Source of the DNA: Corynebacterium poyangense
GTDB lineage: Bacteria; Actinomycetota; Actinomycetes; Mycobacteriales; Mycobacteriaceae
Direction of reading: 5' to 3'
DNA length: 64,000 bases
Assembly (NCBI RefSeq): GCF_014522205.1
Contig: NZ_CP046884.1
Span: 558,001 to 622,000, forward strand
Part shown: in pieces, positions 51,424-60,180 of the stretch
Position numbering within the stretch: position 1 is the stretch's first letter
Layout of the letters: the number at the start of each line of letters is the position of its first letter
Translations under genes and position numbers: made by a program
The notes under the pieces: generated by a model
Databases searched by the model: none
What the model saw: only the letters and a program-made list of their open reading frames with translations
Told to the model about the DNA's origin: nothing

Positions 51424-52689
51424 TTAGGTTCGACGCCCACCTAGGCGCCATACCACGCGTGCCGCAGCAGCCAAAGCAATAATTCCGGCAACGATCCCGA
51501 TCGCCAGATAGAGCGGTCGGGTTTGTTGCTTCTCAGCTGTCCCATCGCGTTCATATGCATCATCGATGGGCTGAGCGCCAGGCGTCGGACTCGGTGAATC
51601 CGAGGATGCTTCCTCAAATGTCGCGGGTGTTCCTAAAGTCCCGACGCCCGATCCTCGCGGCACCTGATCAGCTTCCGCCAAGAGTTTTTGCGCCTGCTCC
51701 CACGGGCGTCCCTTATCCACGGTGGTATCGAGCAAAACTGCAACGAGGCGTCGACCATGAGAATCAACAGCGCCGACGAACGTATGATTGGCGTCATCGG
51801 TATATCCCGTTTTCCCGCCGATTCCGTGGTCATCGTTTAACAGCAATCCATTATCATTCCACACCTCAAATCCTGGATTCTTACCCCAACCAGGGAAATC
51901 GATGTGGTCGGTTGCCACCGCCTGCGCAAAAACCGGGTTTTGCCAGGCTGCTTGATAAAACCTCGCTAGATCGATGGCCGAAGAACTTTGCCCTAAGTGA
52001 TCCAGTCCTGTGTAATCCATCACCCGAGTATCTTGGGCTCCTAAGTGTTGCGCCAGGTCATTGACCAAAGACAAGGTGGTCTCATCTCCACCTAGTTCCT
52101 CAGCAAGAGCTTTGGCAGCATCATTCCCGCTGGCTAATAGCAACCCATAAAGTAATTCTCGGTTACTATAGGTTCCCCCAGGGCCAATCCCAACCCGTGA
52201 CCCCTCCATGTCCGCGGCCTCTGAAGACGCTACCACCTTGTGCTCCAGATCCAGGTGGTCAATAGCTACTAAGGCTAACAAGACTTTGATGACACTTGCC
52301 GGGCGATAGCGTCCATGGGGATCTTTAGCCGCAATAACTTCTCCGGAATCTAAATCAGCTACGAGCCACGCTGAGGCTAAAACTTCCTCGGGAACATGGA
52401 ATCCGGCCGGCGCGATTACTCCACAGGACTCAAACCCATCAGAGTTTTCCTGAACCGGTAACGGGGCCGGTGTGCTCATTCCCGGCAACGGGGTCTCAGA
52501 AGTACTGCGGGCTGAGGGAGGAGTTAAACGTTGAGGGCACTTATCAGTATTGGGTGCCTGGTTTCGGCTGGCGGGAGGAAAATCCTCGGCGTAGGCAACC
52601 GGTGCAAGTGGGCCTAGATACAAAGAAGTACTTAAGACTGCGCACACCATCGCAGTAAGGCTGCGGCAGCAAAGCTGATGGAGCAACAT
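51424..52689 (-). CDS. dacC: D-alanyl-D-alanine carboxypeptidase (PBP5 type)
   Basis: A 421-residue penicillin-binding protein of family S11 that trims pentapeptide stems. A signal peptide ends at VAYA (about residue 34). Catalytic SVIK (Ser132, Lys135), SGN (187-189) and KTG (293-295) are intact. A proline-rich stretch follows, then one C-terminal helix (LAIGIVAGIIALAAAARVVW) and a basic end, giving a membrane anchor. The paralogue name is uncertain. Confidence 0.92.
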   Translation of the reverse strand: MLLHQLCCRSLTAMVCAVLSTSLYLGPLAPVAYAEDFPPASRNQAPNTDKCPQRLTPPSARSTSETPLPGMSTPAPLPVQENSDGFESCGVIAPAGFHVPEEVLASAWLVADLDSGEVIAAKDPHGRYRPASVIKVLLALVAIDHLDLEHKVVASSEAADMEGSRVGIGPGGTYSNRELLYGLLLASGNDAAKALAEELGGDETTLSLVNDLAQHLGAQDTRVMDYTGLDHLGQSSSAIDLARFYQAAWQNPVFAQAVATDHIDFPGWGKNPGFEVWNDNGLLLNDDHGIGGKTGYTDDANHTFVGAVDSHGRRLVAVLLDTTVDKGRPWEQAQKLLAEADQVPRGSGVGTLGTPATFEEASSDSPSPTPGAQPIDDAYERDGTAEKQQTRPLYLAIGIVAGIIALAAAARVVWRLGGRRT

Positions 52690-52724
52690 GATGAGTTGAT
52701 GATAGCGAGGTCTAAGGTAGTGGC

Positions 52725-53645
52725 ATGGTTGACATTCCGGTTATTGATACAGATCCCCAACACAAGCACCCCAGTGAGGGGGTTTTAGCAAATTTGCCCA
52801 AGCTCTCCCTCGGCTTGCCCTACTCTGAAGAAACGGTCCAGGACCTGCACGCAGCAGGGGTAGTTTATGCTGAATTGCTGCTTCCAGCCGGTTCTTCAGA
52901 TTTTCCGCAACACGAGGGCATAGATATCCGCTATCTTATCACCGGCCATACTCTGTCCGACGCCCGCTATGCTCTTTCTCACCACGGGTCTCAGGTCGTA
53001 GGTTTCGCGATTGATGCTGAACCAGAAGAAGGAGTCCTTGATCTCCTTGCTGAGCACTGGATGCCAGTCAGCGGACGGTTGGAGGACCTACCTCATGGAG
53101 CCGTGCAGCGGGTATCCTGCGCCAGCGAAATCTGTGATGATTTTGGGGCGAATGAGGAGGGAATCACCCTCGGTGGGCGTTCTTCCTGGATTCGCGATAG
53201 GCGAATAGCGGTATTGCTCGATAGCTCAGGAGAAGACCTCGGCGATCATCCTCTGCCTCTTCTGCGTGACTTAGGGATGGCCTGCATTCCGGTAACTCAG
53301 GCTGCTGAAATTCTGCCAGAGATGCACGGCCTGGTTGAAGGATTTAGTTATGATCCAGCGGAATTCTTAGAAATTCTCTCCGATGGGTTAGACGCCTCCT
53401 TCTTAAGCCTCCCGGAACGTTCCGCCCTCTTCCATCAAGTATTTTTGCCCGCCTACCAGGAATTAGCCGATCCGGAATCCGAACCTGACAGTGATCCAGA
53501 TGCGGCCTCAGAAGTGCACGCTAACGACACGGAGGTCACGGAGGCGCCCCGATTCTCACATGATGTCTGGCATCATGCTCAGCATCATCACGATGATTCT
53601 CCTGGGGATAAGGATGGCGGGATCTCGCTGCGCATGGATTTTTAG
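52725..53645 (+). CDS. Adenosine deaminase-like protein without catalytic residues
   Basis: A 306-residue protein that lines up with adenosine deaminase over the C-terminal two thirds: AAGVVYAELLLP (residues 43-54), VVGFAIDAEPEEG (91-103), DRRIAVLLDSSGEDLGDHPLPLL (158-180), and GLDASFLSLPERSAL (221-235). The ligand positions have changed: HAGE reads SGRLE, HG reads SC, and the final TDDP reads TQAA. No catalytic metal site remains, so deamination is not expected. A His/Asp-rich tail (VWHHAQHHHDD) and an acidic linker follow. The homology is my own reading, made by eye. Confidence 0.6.
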   Translation: MVDIPVIDTDPQHKHPSEGVLANLPKLSLGLPYSEETVQDLHAAGVVYAELLLPAGSSDFPQHEGIDIRYLITGHTLSDARYALSHHGSQVVGFAIDAEPEEGVLDLLAEHWMPVSGRLEDLPHGAVQRVSCASEICDDFGANEEGITLGGRSSWIRDRRIAVLLDSSGEDLGDHPLPLLRDLGMACIPVTQAAEILPEMHGLVEGFSYDPAEFLEILSDGLDASFLSLPERSALFHQVFLPAYQELADPESEPDSDPDAASEVHANDTEVTEAPRFSHDVWHHAQHHHDDSPGDKDGGISLRMDF

Positions 53646-53676
53646 CTCAGCGTCAGAGAGATGACTTATCCGGCAG

Positions 53677-54909
53677 TTAGGACTTAGAGAAGCGCTTCGT
53701 CAGCATGTTTTCTAAGTCCTGCCATCCTTCGGCATGGTCAGTGTAAGGAGCGGAAGGAACATAACCAGAGGTTCCCGTTGAGCCCACCATGTAGGAGATA
53801 TAATCCTGCATCCGGGGATTACTCAGGAAATAGGAGTTCAAAGAATCATCCTCGGCCCAATCCGCAGCGTCCGCCATGAGCTCATAGGCGCGTTCAAGCT
53901 GCGTCGTATCAACATTGTCGGGGCCAGATTCAATATCTTTTACCAACCCGGTGAAGGAATAGGAGTTATCCGGGTGGACAGTGACGTCTAATTCCCCGGC
54001 CTTCGCTAGGGTTAAAAGGTCTTCCCAGGTAGAAAGCTTCGCCAAGCTGTGTTCCTGGTGATCGGCGATCCATCGGGCCAAGCTCTTGGAGTTAGGGAAA
54101 GTAAAGATTTCACCGTATCGACCCAAAAATACCGGTGCCTTATCCACGTAGGTGCGTAAGGTGTAGAGGGTCCGGCCGTTGATGCTAATACGCACTGGAT
54201 CAATTCCCGCAGCAGCCCACGGCGAAGAATCGTAGGGGTCTGCCTTTCCTTCTTCAGCTTGTTTTTGTTGTTCGGTTAATTCTCGGGCTTGCTTGGCCGC
54301 TTCGGTGTCTGACTCAATCTTAGTCTTTGCAGCGTCGACAGCATCTGGCTCTACGTCGACCACGGTGATAGCGTCATCGAGATCTGTGACGACGGCACGC
54401 CAATTGTCAAGGACCGCTCGACCAATTGCGGACCATTCGGACAGGCCAGCTGAGCCAGAGAAATGTTCAGGGCCGCGGTCGACATTGCCGAGTACTGAGT
54501 GAGAAGCAAAAAAGACGTTGATGTGGTCGGCGCTGCAGACTGAACCTAGGGCTCGAGTGACGCGGAAAATACGGGAAATCTCTTTGACCGTGGTGTAGCC
54601 TGGCCGGTCGGCGAGAAGCGCTGGGGCTCCGATGATGTCTAATTCGTGATCTTGGTCAGGGACGACGCGAGTAGCATCGCCGCTGGCAAATGCCTGCCAG
54701 CGAGGATGGTTTTTGAGATCATGGTTGCGGTCAGATTCGAGGAAAGCGAGGAGTTCTTCGAGGCTTCGGAAAACAAAAAGCTGATCTTTGTCGCCTAGGA
54801 AGGCAGTCCACTCTGAGCCGTTTTCCCGCCAGGAGGGGGCCCATAGGGTGAAGAAATCCCCCTCGGTAAGAGAAAGGGATACCGGAACGATCGTGGACTT
54901 TTCACTCAT
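53677..54909 (-). CDS. Conserved hypothetical protein with internal duplication
   Basis: A 410-residue soluble protein with no signal peptide. Two similar modules can be seen: residues about 19-76 (FLGDKDQLFVFRSLEELL, then RNHDLKNHPRWQAF) and 247-302 (FLGRYGEIFTFPNSKSLARW, then EHSLAKLSTWEDLL), each followed by a segment with HELDIIG or YSFTGL. Between them is a predicted coiled, charged stretch (residues about 196-222). Family known from corynebacteria but with no defined function that I can recall. Convergent with the adenosine-deaminase-like gene. Confidence 0.75.
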   Translation of the reverse strand: MSEKSTIVPVSLSLTEGDFFTLWAPSWRENGSEWTAFLGDKDQLFVFRSLEELLAFLESDRNHDLKNHPRWQAFASGDATRVVPDQDHELDIIGAPALLADRPGYTTVKEISRIFRVTRALGSVCSADHINVFFASHSVLGNVDRGPEHFSGSAGLSEWSAIGRAVLDNWRAVVTDLDDAITVVDVEPDAVDAAKTKIESDTEAAKQARELTEQQKQAEEGKADPYDSSPWAAAGIDPVRISINGRTLYTLRTYVDKAPVFLGRYGEIFTFPNSKSLARWIADHQEHSLAKLSTWEDLLTLAKAGELDVTVHPDNSYSFTGLVKDIESGPDNVDTTQLERAYELMADAADWAEDDSLNSYFLSNPRMQDYISYMVGSTGTSGYVPSAPYTDHAEGWQDLENMLTKRFSKS

Positions 54910-54942
54910 GCCCGATCATTTTAGACCAACGTGGGACAAGAG

Positions 54943-55824
54943 TTATCCGGTAGGCCGATAAAAACCCTTAAAGGTCATGCCCATATTGGTGGTTCTGAGC
55001 GGGTTGGATTGAACTGGATCTCCGGCTTCGATTATTTCGCCATTCCCGGCGTACATTGCCACATGTCCATCCCACACCACGAGATCTCCGGGTGCTAGTT
55101 CCTCAGCGCTTACTGCTCTGCCGACTGTTTGTTCTTCTGCTAGTCGAGGAAGCTCCACCCCAGCTTGGCGCCAAGACCATTGAGTTAATCCGCTACAGTC
55201 AAATCCTCCATCTCCGGTTCCACCCCACAGATACGGAGTGCCTAGCTGGCTGCGTGCTGCGGCTACTGCAGCCTGCCCTGCGTTGTTGAGTGGAGCGGGT
55301 GGAGTCTCTGCTACACCGGGCATCTGAGAATCAAGATCATTACTAGTTGTTCCTGGGTGCGGCAATTCTGCTGGATGGTCAGCACTAAGAGCGATGGTGT
55401 TCAGTTCCATGACGGTGGGAGAAAGCGTTTGTTCCAGTTCATTAGCACGTAGTTGCGCCCGCGCTAGATAGGTGTTGGCCAGGTGCTGAAGTTGGGCCAG
55501 CCGTAAGGCTGATTCTCCTGGTATCGGGGAGATGAGGCGGCACGCCAGGGGAATTGCTGTGCTCAAAAATTCCTGTCCCAACTGTCCAAACTCAAGTCGA
55601 GTCTCGTCGATAGTGTGCGCTGCCTGATCTAGTAGTTCACCTACTCGAGTCTGATCCTTGCTCAGATTATGGGCTGCTTGCACAATCCCTTGTCCTTCTG
55701 CACCGAGGTACTGCGCTAGGGGTAGTGCTACGTGTAAATCCGGGATTGTGGGAAATAGTGGGGGAATAAGCGGAGTGGGGGTGAGGGTGTCAAGAGCTGA
55801 AAGGACGCTGATCACTGGGATCAT
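54943..55824 (-). CDS. NlpC/P60 family peptidoglycan hydrolase
   Basis: 293 aa. The last 110 residues form an NlpC/P60 domain with Cys210 in FDCSGL, His254 in DGHVAMY and a family motif GDLVVW. The N-terminal 150 residues are helical and alanine/leucine-rich, without a signal peptide or membrane helix. The start ATG overlaps the stop of the EspC-like gene by 4 nt. A YLGAE sequence (residues 39-43) fits the YxxxD/E pattern of type VII substrates, but such short matches are common. Cleavage of peptide cross-links in the wall is the expected activity. Confidence 0.87.
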   Translation of the reverse strand: MIPVISVLSALDTLTPTPLIPPLFPTIPDLHVALPLAQYLGAEGQGIVQAAHNLSKDQTRVGELLDQAAHTIDETRLEFGQLGQEFLSTAIPLACRLISPIPGESALRLAQLQHLANTYLARAQLRANELEQTLSPTVMELNTIALSADHPAELPHPGTTSNDLDSQMPGVAETPPAPLNNAGQAAVAAARSQLGTPYLWGGTGDGGFDCSGLTQWSWRQAGVELPRLAEEQTVGRAVSAEELAPGDLVVWDGHVAMYAGNGEIIEAGDPVQSNPLRTTNMGMTFKGFYRPTG

Positions 55825-56117
55825 GGCTGTCCTCCCAGGTTGACGGAATTGACCTGTTCTTGCTGCTCAATATGTCCGACGGAGGTGAGAGAGTTTTCCG
55901 CTAGTTGTTGGCCGACAGCAAAAAGAATGTGGGTTCGTCGGGTCGTGGAATCAATCGCAGCTTGCGCGGCCTGGCGAAGTGCTATGACTGGTGGGTTACT
56001 CGGGAGCTCGGGTGGGCGCAGGAGTTCTGATGACTGTCGAGTCTGGTGGTGCAATTCCTGGGCGAGGCGTCGGGCGTGCTCTGCGTCAAGGTGAAGAATG
56101 TGACCTAAAATGCTCAT
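55821..56117 (-). CDS. Small EspC/DUF2580-like protein, possible type VII substrate
   Basis: 98 aa, mostly helical, of the size of WXG100/EspC proteins. The N-terminus LHLDAEHARRLAQELHHQTR has the pattern of the DUF2580/EspC family (hydrophobic, Asp/Glu, then a heptad of Leu and Ala). ATG 56117 is chosen; a 128-residue reading to 56207 would run into the upp leader and start. Coupled to the NlpC/P60 gene by a 4 nt overlap. Family assignment is by eye and tentative. No type VII core genes are in the window. Confidence 0.62.
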   Translation of the reverse strand: MSILGHILHLDAEHARRLAQELHHQTRQSSELLRPPELPSNPPVIALRQAAQAAIDSTTRRTHILFAVGQQLAENSLTSVGHIEQQEQVNSVNLGGQP

Positions 56118-56183
56118 ATTTCTATGGACTGCATGGTCGGGGGATTCGGTTCCCAAACGTGCTGAAGAAGTAGTATGAACAGC

Positions 56184-56819
56184 ATGGAAATCAAGATTGT
56201 CGATCATCCCTTAGCTTTGGCTCGCTTAACGATTTTGCGGGATGAACGCAGTGATAATTCTGTTTTTCGAGCGGCTGCTGCGGATCTAGGGACAATGCTG
56301 GTCTATGAGGCTGCTCGGGATTTGCCGGTCACCAATTTTGAGACCACCACACCGGTGGGTGTTGCGGAAGGAACCCGATTAGAAAACCCTCCGATCATTG
56401 TTCCTATTATTCGTGCCGGGTTAAGCATGATTGAACCAGCTTTATCAATGATCCCTGATGCTCAGGTGGGTTTTATTGGCCTAGCTCGGGATGAAAAGAC
56501 GCATCAGCCAGTGCCCTATCTAGAAGCCCTACCGTCAGATCTCACCAATCAGCCGGTGTTCATTGTGGACCCTATGCTTGCTACGGGTGGATCATTATTA
56601 AATGCTCTTCAGCTTCTTGCTGATCGTGGAGCCACTGATATTACCGCGGTGTGCATGATTAGCGCTCAGCCCGGTGTGGACGCTCTGGAACACTCTGGAT
56701 TGCCGGTGCGTTTAGTCACCACGTGTATTGACCCTCAACTCAACGAGGATGCCTACATTGTTCCTGGTCTAGGCGACGCCGGGGACCGACTCTACGGACC
56801 GCGCAATATTGACCTTTAA
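56184..56819 (+). CDS. upp: Uracil phosphoribosyltransferase
   Basis: 211 aa. Makes UMP from uracil and PRPP. The conserved motif [14 protein letters not shown] is the PRPP loop, and the C-terminus [13 protein letters not shown] is diagnostic. I choose ATG 56184 ([25 protein letters not shown]) rather than 56175; a TAGTAT hexamer ends 8 nt upstream, which points to a leaderless mRNA. Confidence 0.95.
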   Translation: MEIKIVDHPLALARLTILRDERSDNSVFRAAAADLGTMLVYEAARDLPVTNFETTTPVGVAEGTRLENPPIIVPIIRAGLSMIEPALSMIPDAQVGFIGLARDEKTHQPVPYLEALPSDLTNQPVFIVDPMLATGGSLLNALQLLADRGATDITAVCMISAQPGVDALEHSGLPVRLVTTCIDPQLNEDAYIVPGLGDAGDRLYGPRNIDL

Positions 56820-56941
56820 GGAAGTAAACAAGGGGAGGGCATTGCCCGGGTTTTGACTGATCCGCCGTGAGCTCTTAGCTGTTGTGGTAACGAAACCGCC
56901 CACCCCATGCCCAATATATTTGGCAGACATTCAGATGTATT

Positions 56942-57430
56942 GTGTTCACCCTTAGGAATGTGGCAGAACGACAAAGCCAATTGCGATGGGAAAGCTACGG
57001 GCATCAGCTCGCTGAGAACATCCGAGAGCTAAGGAAGCGGCGGGGTCTTAGTCAAGAAGAATTAGCGGAGCTAGCTAATCTTTCGCGCAATCAGATTTCC
57101 AACCTTGAGCGAAACGATCATAACGGAATAGGGACAGCCAACCCCACCTTATCTACGATCTATCAAATTGCTCGGGGTTTAGGCGTGATGCCTATTGTGG
57201 TGCTGCCCGGTGCTGTTCACGAAGTCGCCGATGTCTGCACTGATGCTGGTTTAGATCGACCAATGCAATTTCGCTGGTACGGCATCGACGTTGAGTTCCC
57301 CTCGGATGATTCAGAAGATACCCAAGCTGCTCTTTCTGCCGCCCAAGAAGAATTAGATAACTTGGCTGCTGAGCCCATATCCTTATTGGGAACTCGGCAG
57401 TTGCCGCCAAAGTATCCCCACTCGCCTTAG
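56942..57430 (+). CDS. XRE-family transcriptional regulator
   Basis: 162 aa with an N-terminal HTH_3 domain (residues about 23-82: ENIRELRKRRGLSQEELAELANLSRNQISNLERN) and a short acidic C-terminal part without a recognised domain. GTG 56942 is the longest start; GTG 56960 is possible. A regulator in this place, after upp, is usual for corynebacteria. Target unknown. Confidence 0.8.
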   Translation: MFTLRNVAERQSQLRWESYGHQLAENIRELRKRRGLSQEELAELANLSRNQISNLERNDHNGIGTANPTLSTIYQIARGLGVMPIVVLPGAVHEVADVCTDAGLDRPMQFRWYGIDVEFPSDDSEDTQAALSAAQEELDNLAAEPISLLGTRQLPPKYPHSP

Positions 57431-57533
57431 TTTTGGTGGGGTCAAGCACACCAAGCCTTCCCTGCTGGAAGTACACTGCCTAAGCAGATAGCACAGTTTT
57501 TTATATGGACTATTTAAGGGATGGCACCGAAGG

Positions 57534-58727
57534 ATGGGAATCGCAGCCAAAGTTGACCAGTGGATCCACCACAACCACAACACCATTCTGGGCTGGCGTC
57601 GTCACCTCCACTCACATCCGGAGCTTTCCAACATGGAATACCGGACCACTGATTATCTAGCTGAGGTTTTACGCGATCACGGACTTAAACCTCAGCGCTT
57701 TCCTGGAACCGGGCTGATGGTCGATATAGGTCCTTCCCAGGGCTCACGCCTAGCCTTCCGGGGCGATATTGATGCGCTCCCTATTACCGAAACCACCGAC
57801 GTGGAATTTAAATCCCAAGAAGTCGGGGTTATGCACGCCTGCGGACATGATGTCCACGCCACGTTGTGTTTGGGTCTTGCCTGCGCTTTAGCGGAATGCG
57901 CTGAAGATTTGGACGGGGGAATCCGGATCATTTTCCAACCAGCTGAAGAAGTGATGGACGGAGGGGCTCCTCAAGTGATCACCTGGGGGGCGTTAGAGGA
58001 TGTGAGTGCCATCTATGCGGTTCACGTCGAACCCAAACTCAAAGTCGGACAAATAGGGCTTCGAGTCGGTGCCATCACCTCTGCCTCTGACATCGTAACA
58101 ATCAAGGTTTCTGGACCCGGAGGGCATAGTTCGCGGCCGCATTTAAGTGCTGACGTTGTTTATGCGTTGGGTAAGTTAGCTACTGATCTACCTGGCTTAT
58201 TTTCTCGACGAGTAGACCCTCGCACCGGAACGGTGCTGGTGTTCGGCAGTATTAATGCTGGTTACGCCCCTAACGCGATACCAGAAACAGGGGAAATCTC
58301 TGGAACCCTCCGCACCGCAGATATCGGGGTGTGGCGCAGCATTCAACCAGAATTTGAAGAACTCGTCCACCAGGTTTTAGCCCCCACTGGATGTCATGGA
58401 GAAGTGATCTATACCCGTGGGGTGCCGCCAGTCCAAAATGATGATGTCGCTACTGCCTTAATGGCCGACGCAGTCCGCAGTATTGATCCCAGCGCTATCG
58501 TCCAAGCCCCGCAATCTTCCGGGGGAGAAGACTTCTCGTGGTACTTAGAACACGTCCCCGGATCTATGGCGAGGCTAGGGTGCTGGGATGGGCGCGGCTC
58601 ACCCCAAGACCTTCACCAGGCAGATTTGCGGGTCGATGAACGATGCCTCGATATAGGTATCCGGCTTTTTGGTGCTGTGGTAGACCAATACCAGGCCAGC
58701 GCTTGCCGCGGAGAATTCCTCAATTAA
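57534..58727 (+). CDS. amiA: M20 family amidohydrolase/peptidase
   Basis: 397-residue metal-dependent amidohydrolase of the M20D (hippurate/aminoacylase-like) group. The metal motif MHACGHDVHA is near residue 105 and the catalytic Glu in QPAEEVMDGG; the dimerisation domain spans about 180-300. The likely reaction is hydrolysis of N-acyl amino acids; the substrate cannot be read from the sequence. ATG 57534 has GAAGGA just upstream. Confidence 0.88.
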   Translation: MGIAAKVDQWIHHNHNTILGWRRHLHSHPELSNMEYRTTDYLAEVLRDHGLKPQRFPGTGLMVDIGPSQGSRLAFRGDIDALPITETTDVEFKSQEVGVMHACGHDVHATLCLGLACALAECAEDLDGGIRIIFQPAEEVMDGGAPQVITWGALEDVSAIYAVHVEPKLKVGQIGLRVGAITSASDIVTIKVSGPGGHSSRPHLSADVVYALGKLATDLPGLFSRRVDPRTGTVLVFGSINAGYAPNAIPETGEISGTLRTADIGVWRSIQPEFEELVHQVLAPTGCHGEVIYTRGVPPVQNDDVATALMADAVRSIDPSAIVQAPQSSGGEDFSWYLEHVPGSMARLGCWDGRGSPQDLHQADLRVDERCLDIGIRLFGAVVDQYQASACRGEFLN

Positions 58728-58773
58728 GCTGAAAATTAGTACTTAAACACAAAACACCTCTCAAGGAGAACAG

Positions 58774-60180
58774 TTGAGTAATCGAATCGTCATCATTGGC
58801 GGTGGCCCCGGTGGTTATGAGGCAGCCTTAGCCGGCGCGAAATACGGTGCGGAGATCACCCTGATTGAGGAACATGGCCTTGGTGGCTCCGCAGTCATTC
58901 TTGACTGTGTTCCTTCCAAATCTTTTATTGCAGGTACGGGAATCAAAACAGACCTTCGTCGGGCAGATGACATGGGCTTAGACAAAGGTATCGGAGAAGC
59001 ACATCTTCATCTTGATATCCTCAACCAGCGGGTGATGGATCTAGCGCAGCAACAATCCAAGGATATTCGCGCGCAGATGGAGCGCATTGGGGTGCGGGTC
59101 ATTGATGGCCGCGGGCGATTTGATGATTACAAAGCTAAGCAAACGACCCACTACATCAAGGTGGAGCATAGCGATGGCACAGAAGAGACCATTGAATGTG
59201 ATTTGGTGCTTATTGCTACGGGGGCGCGTCCAAGGATTTTGCCGGGAGCGGAACCAGATGGTGAGCGGATTTTAACCTGGCAGCAAATCTATAATCTCAA
59301 AGAGTTACCAGAGCACCTCATCGTGGTGGGATCAGGTGTCACTGGTGCGGAGTTCGTGTCTGCCTTCGCGGAAATGGGCGTCAAGGTCACGATGGTGGCT
59401 TCTCGTGACCGAATTCTGCCTCATGATGATGCCGATGCCGCAGACGTCTTGGAAACCGTGCTAGCGGAGCGGGGAGTGCAGCTAGAAAAACATGCGCGAG
59501 TAGAAAGCGTGGTGCGTGAAGGTAACGGCGTCATTGTTAAAACCGCAGATGAACGAGAGATTCGGGGTTCTCATGCGTTGATGACCGTGGGCTCGGTGCC
59601 AAACACAGAGGATCTTGGGTTAGCTGAGGTCGGGGTAGAACAAGATCCCTCGGGGCGCATTAAGGTGGATCGTGTTTCGCGAACCTCCGTTGCCGGAGTC
59701 TATGCCGCCGGTGACTGCACCGATCTTTTCCCCTTAGCCTCGGTTGCCGCCATGCAAGGCCGCATTGCTATTTATCACGCTCTCGGTGAAGGTGTTTCCC
59801 CTTTGCGGCTTAAGACTGTAGCTCAGGCGGTGTTTACCCGCCCAGAGATCGCTTCAGTAGGAGTGACCCACAAACAAGTTATGGATGGGGAGGTTTCTGC
59901 TCGAGAAGTGGTTCTCCCCTTAGAAACTAACCCCCGGGCAAAGATGCGGGCACTGCGCCATGGTTTTGTCAAGCTCTTTTGCCGAAAGAATTCTGGTCTC
60001 GTAATCGGTGGTGTCGTGGTCGCCCCCACCGCATCTGAACTTATTTTGCCCATTGCTGTGGCTGTGTCGAATCAGCTGACGGTATCTGATTTAGCGGAAA
60101 CTTTTGCGGTTTATCCTTCCTTATCAGGATCAATCACTGAGGCTGCCCGACGCCTGGTTGCTCATGATGATTTAGGCTAA
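58774..60180 (+). CDS. lpdA: LpdA-type NAD(P)H:quinone oxidoreductase flavoprotein
   Basis: A 468-residue flavoprotein disulfide reductase fold protein: FAD site IGGGPGGYEAAL, NAD(P) site VVGSGVTGAEFVSAFAEMG, FAD site YAAGDCTDLFP. The redox motif of lipoamide dehydrogenase (CxxxxC) reads AVILDC here, with only Cys45, so it cannot be a classical dihydrolipoamide dehydrogenase. This variation matches the LpdA group that acts on quinones. The start is TTG 58774 with AAGGAG upstream. The stop overlaps the convergent prpR by 4 nt. Confidence 0.9.
   Translation: MSNRIVIIGGGPGGYEAALAGAKYGAEITLIEEHGLGGSAVILDCVPSKSFIAGTGIKTDLRRADDMGLDKGIGEAHLHLDILNQRVMDLAQQQSKDIRAQMERIGVRVIDGRGRFDDYKAKQTTHYIKVEHSDGTEETIECDLVLIATGARPRILPGAEPDGERILTWQQIYNLKELPEHLIVVGSGVTGAEFVSAFAEMGVKVTMVASRDRILPHDDADAADVLETVLAERGVQLEKHARVESVVREGNGVIVKTADEREIRGSHALMTVGSVPNTEDLGLAEVGVEQDPSGRIKVDRVSRTSVAGVYAAGDCTDLFPLASVAAMQGRIAIYHALGEGVSPLRLKTVAQAVFTRPEIASVGVTHKQVMDGEVSAREVVLPLETNPRAKMRALRHGFVKLFCRKNSGLVIGGVVVAPTASELILPIAVAVSNQLTVSDLAETFAVYPSLSGSITEAARRLVAHDDLG

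Noticed and set aside
56837..56850. GGGC-ATT-GCCC as a upp terminator
   Set aside because: The stem is only four pairs with a three-base loop and a short T-run; too weak to claim.
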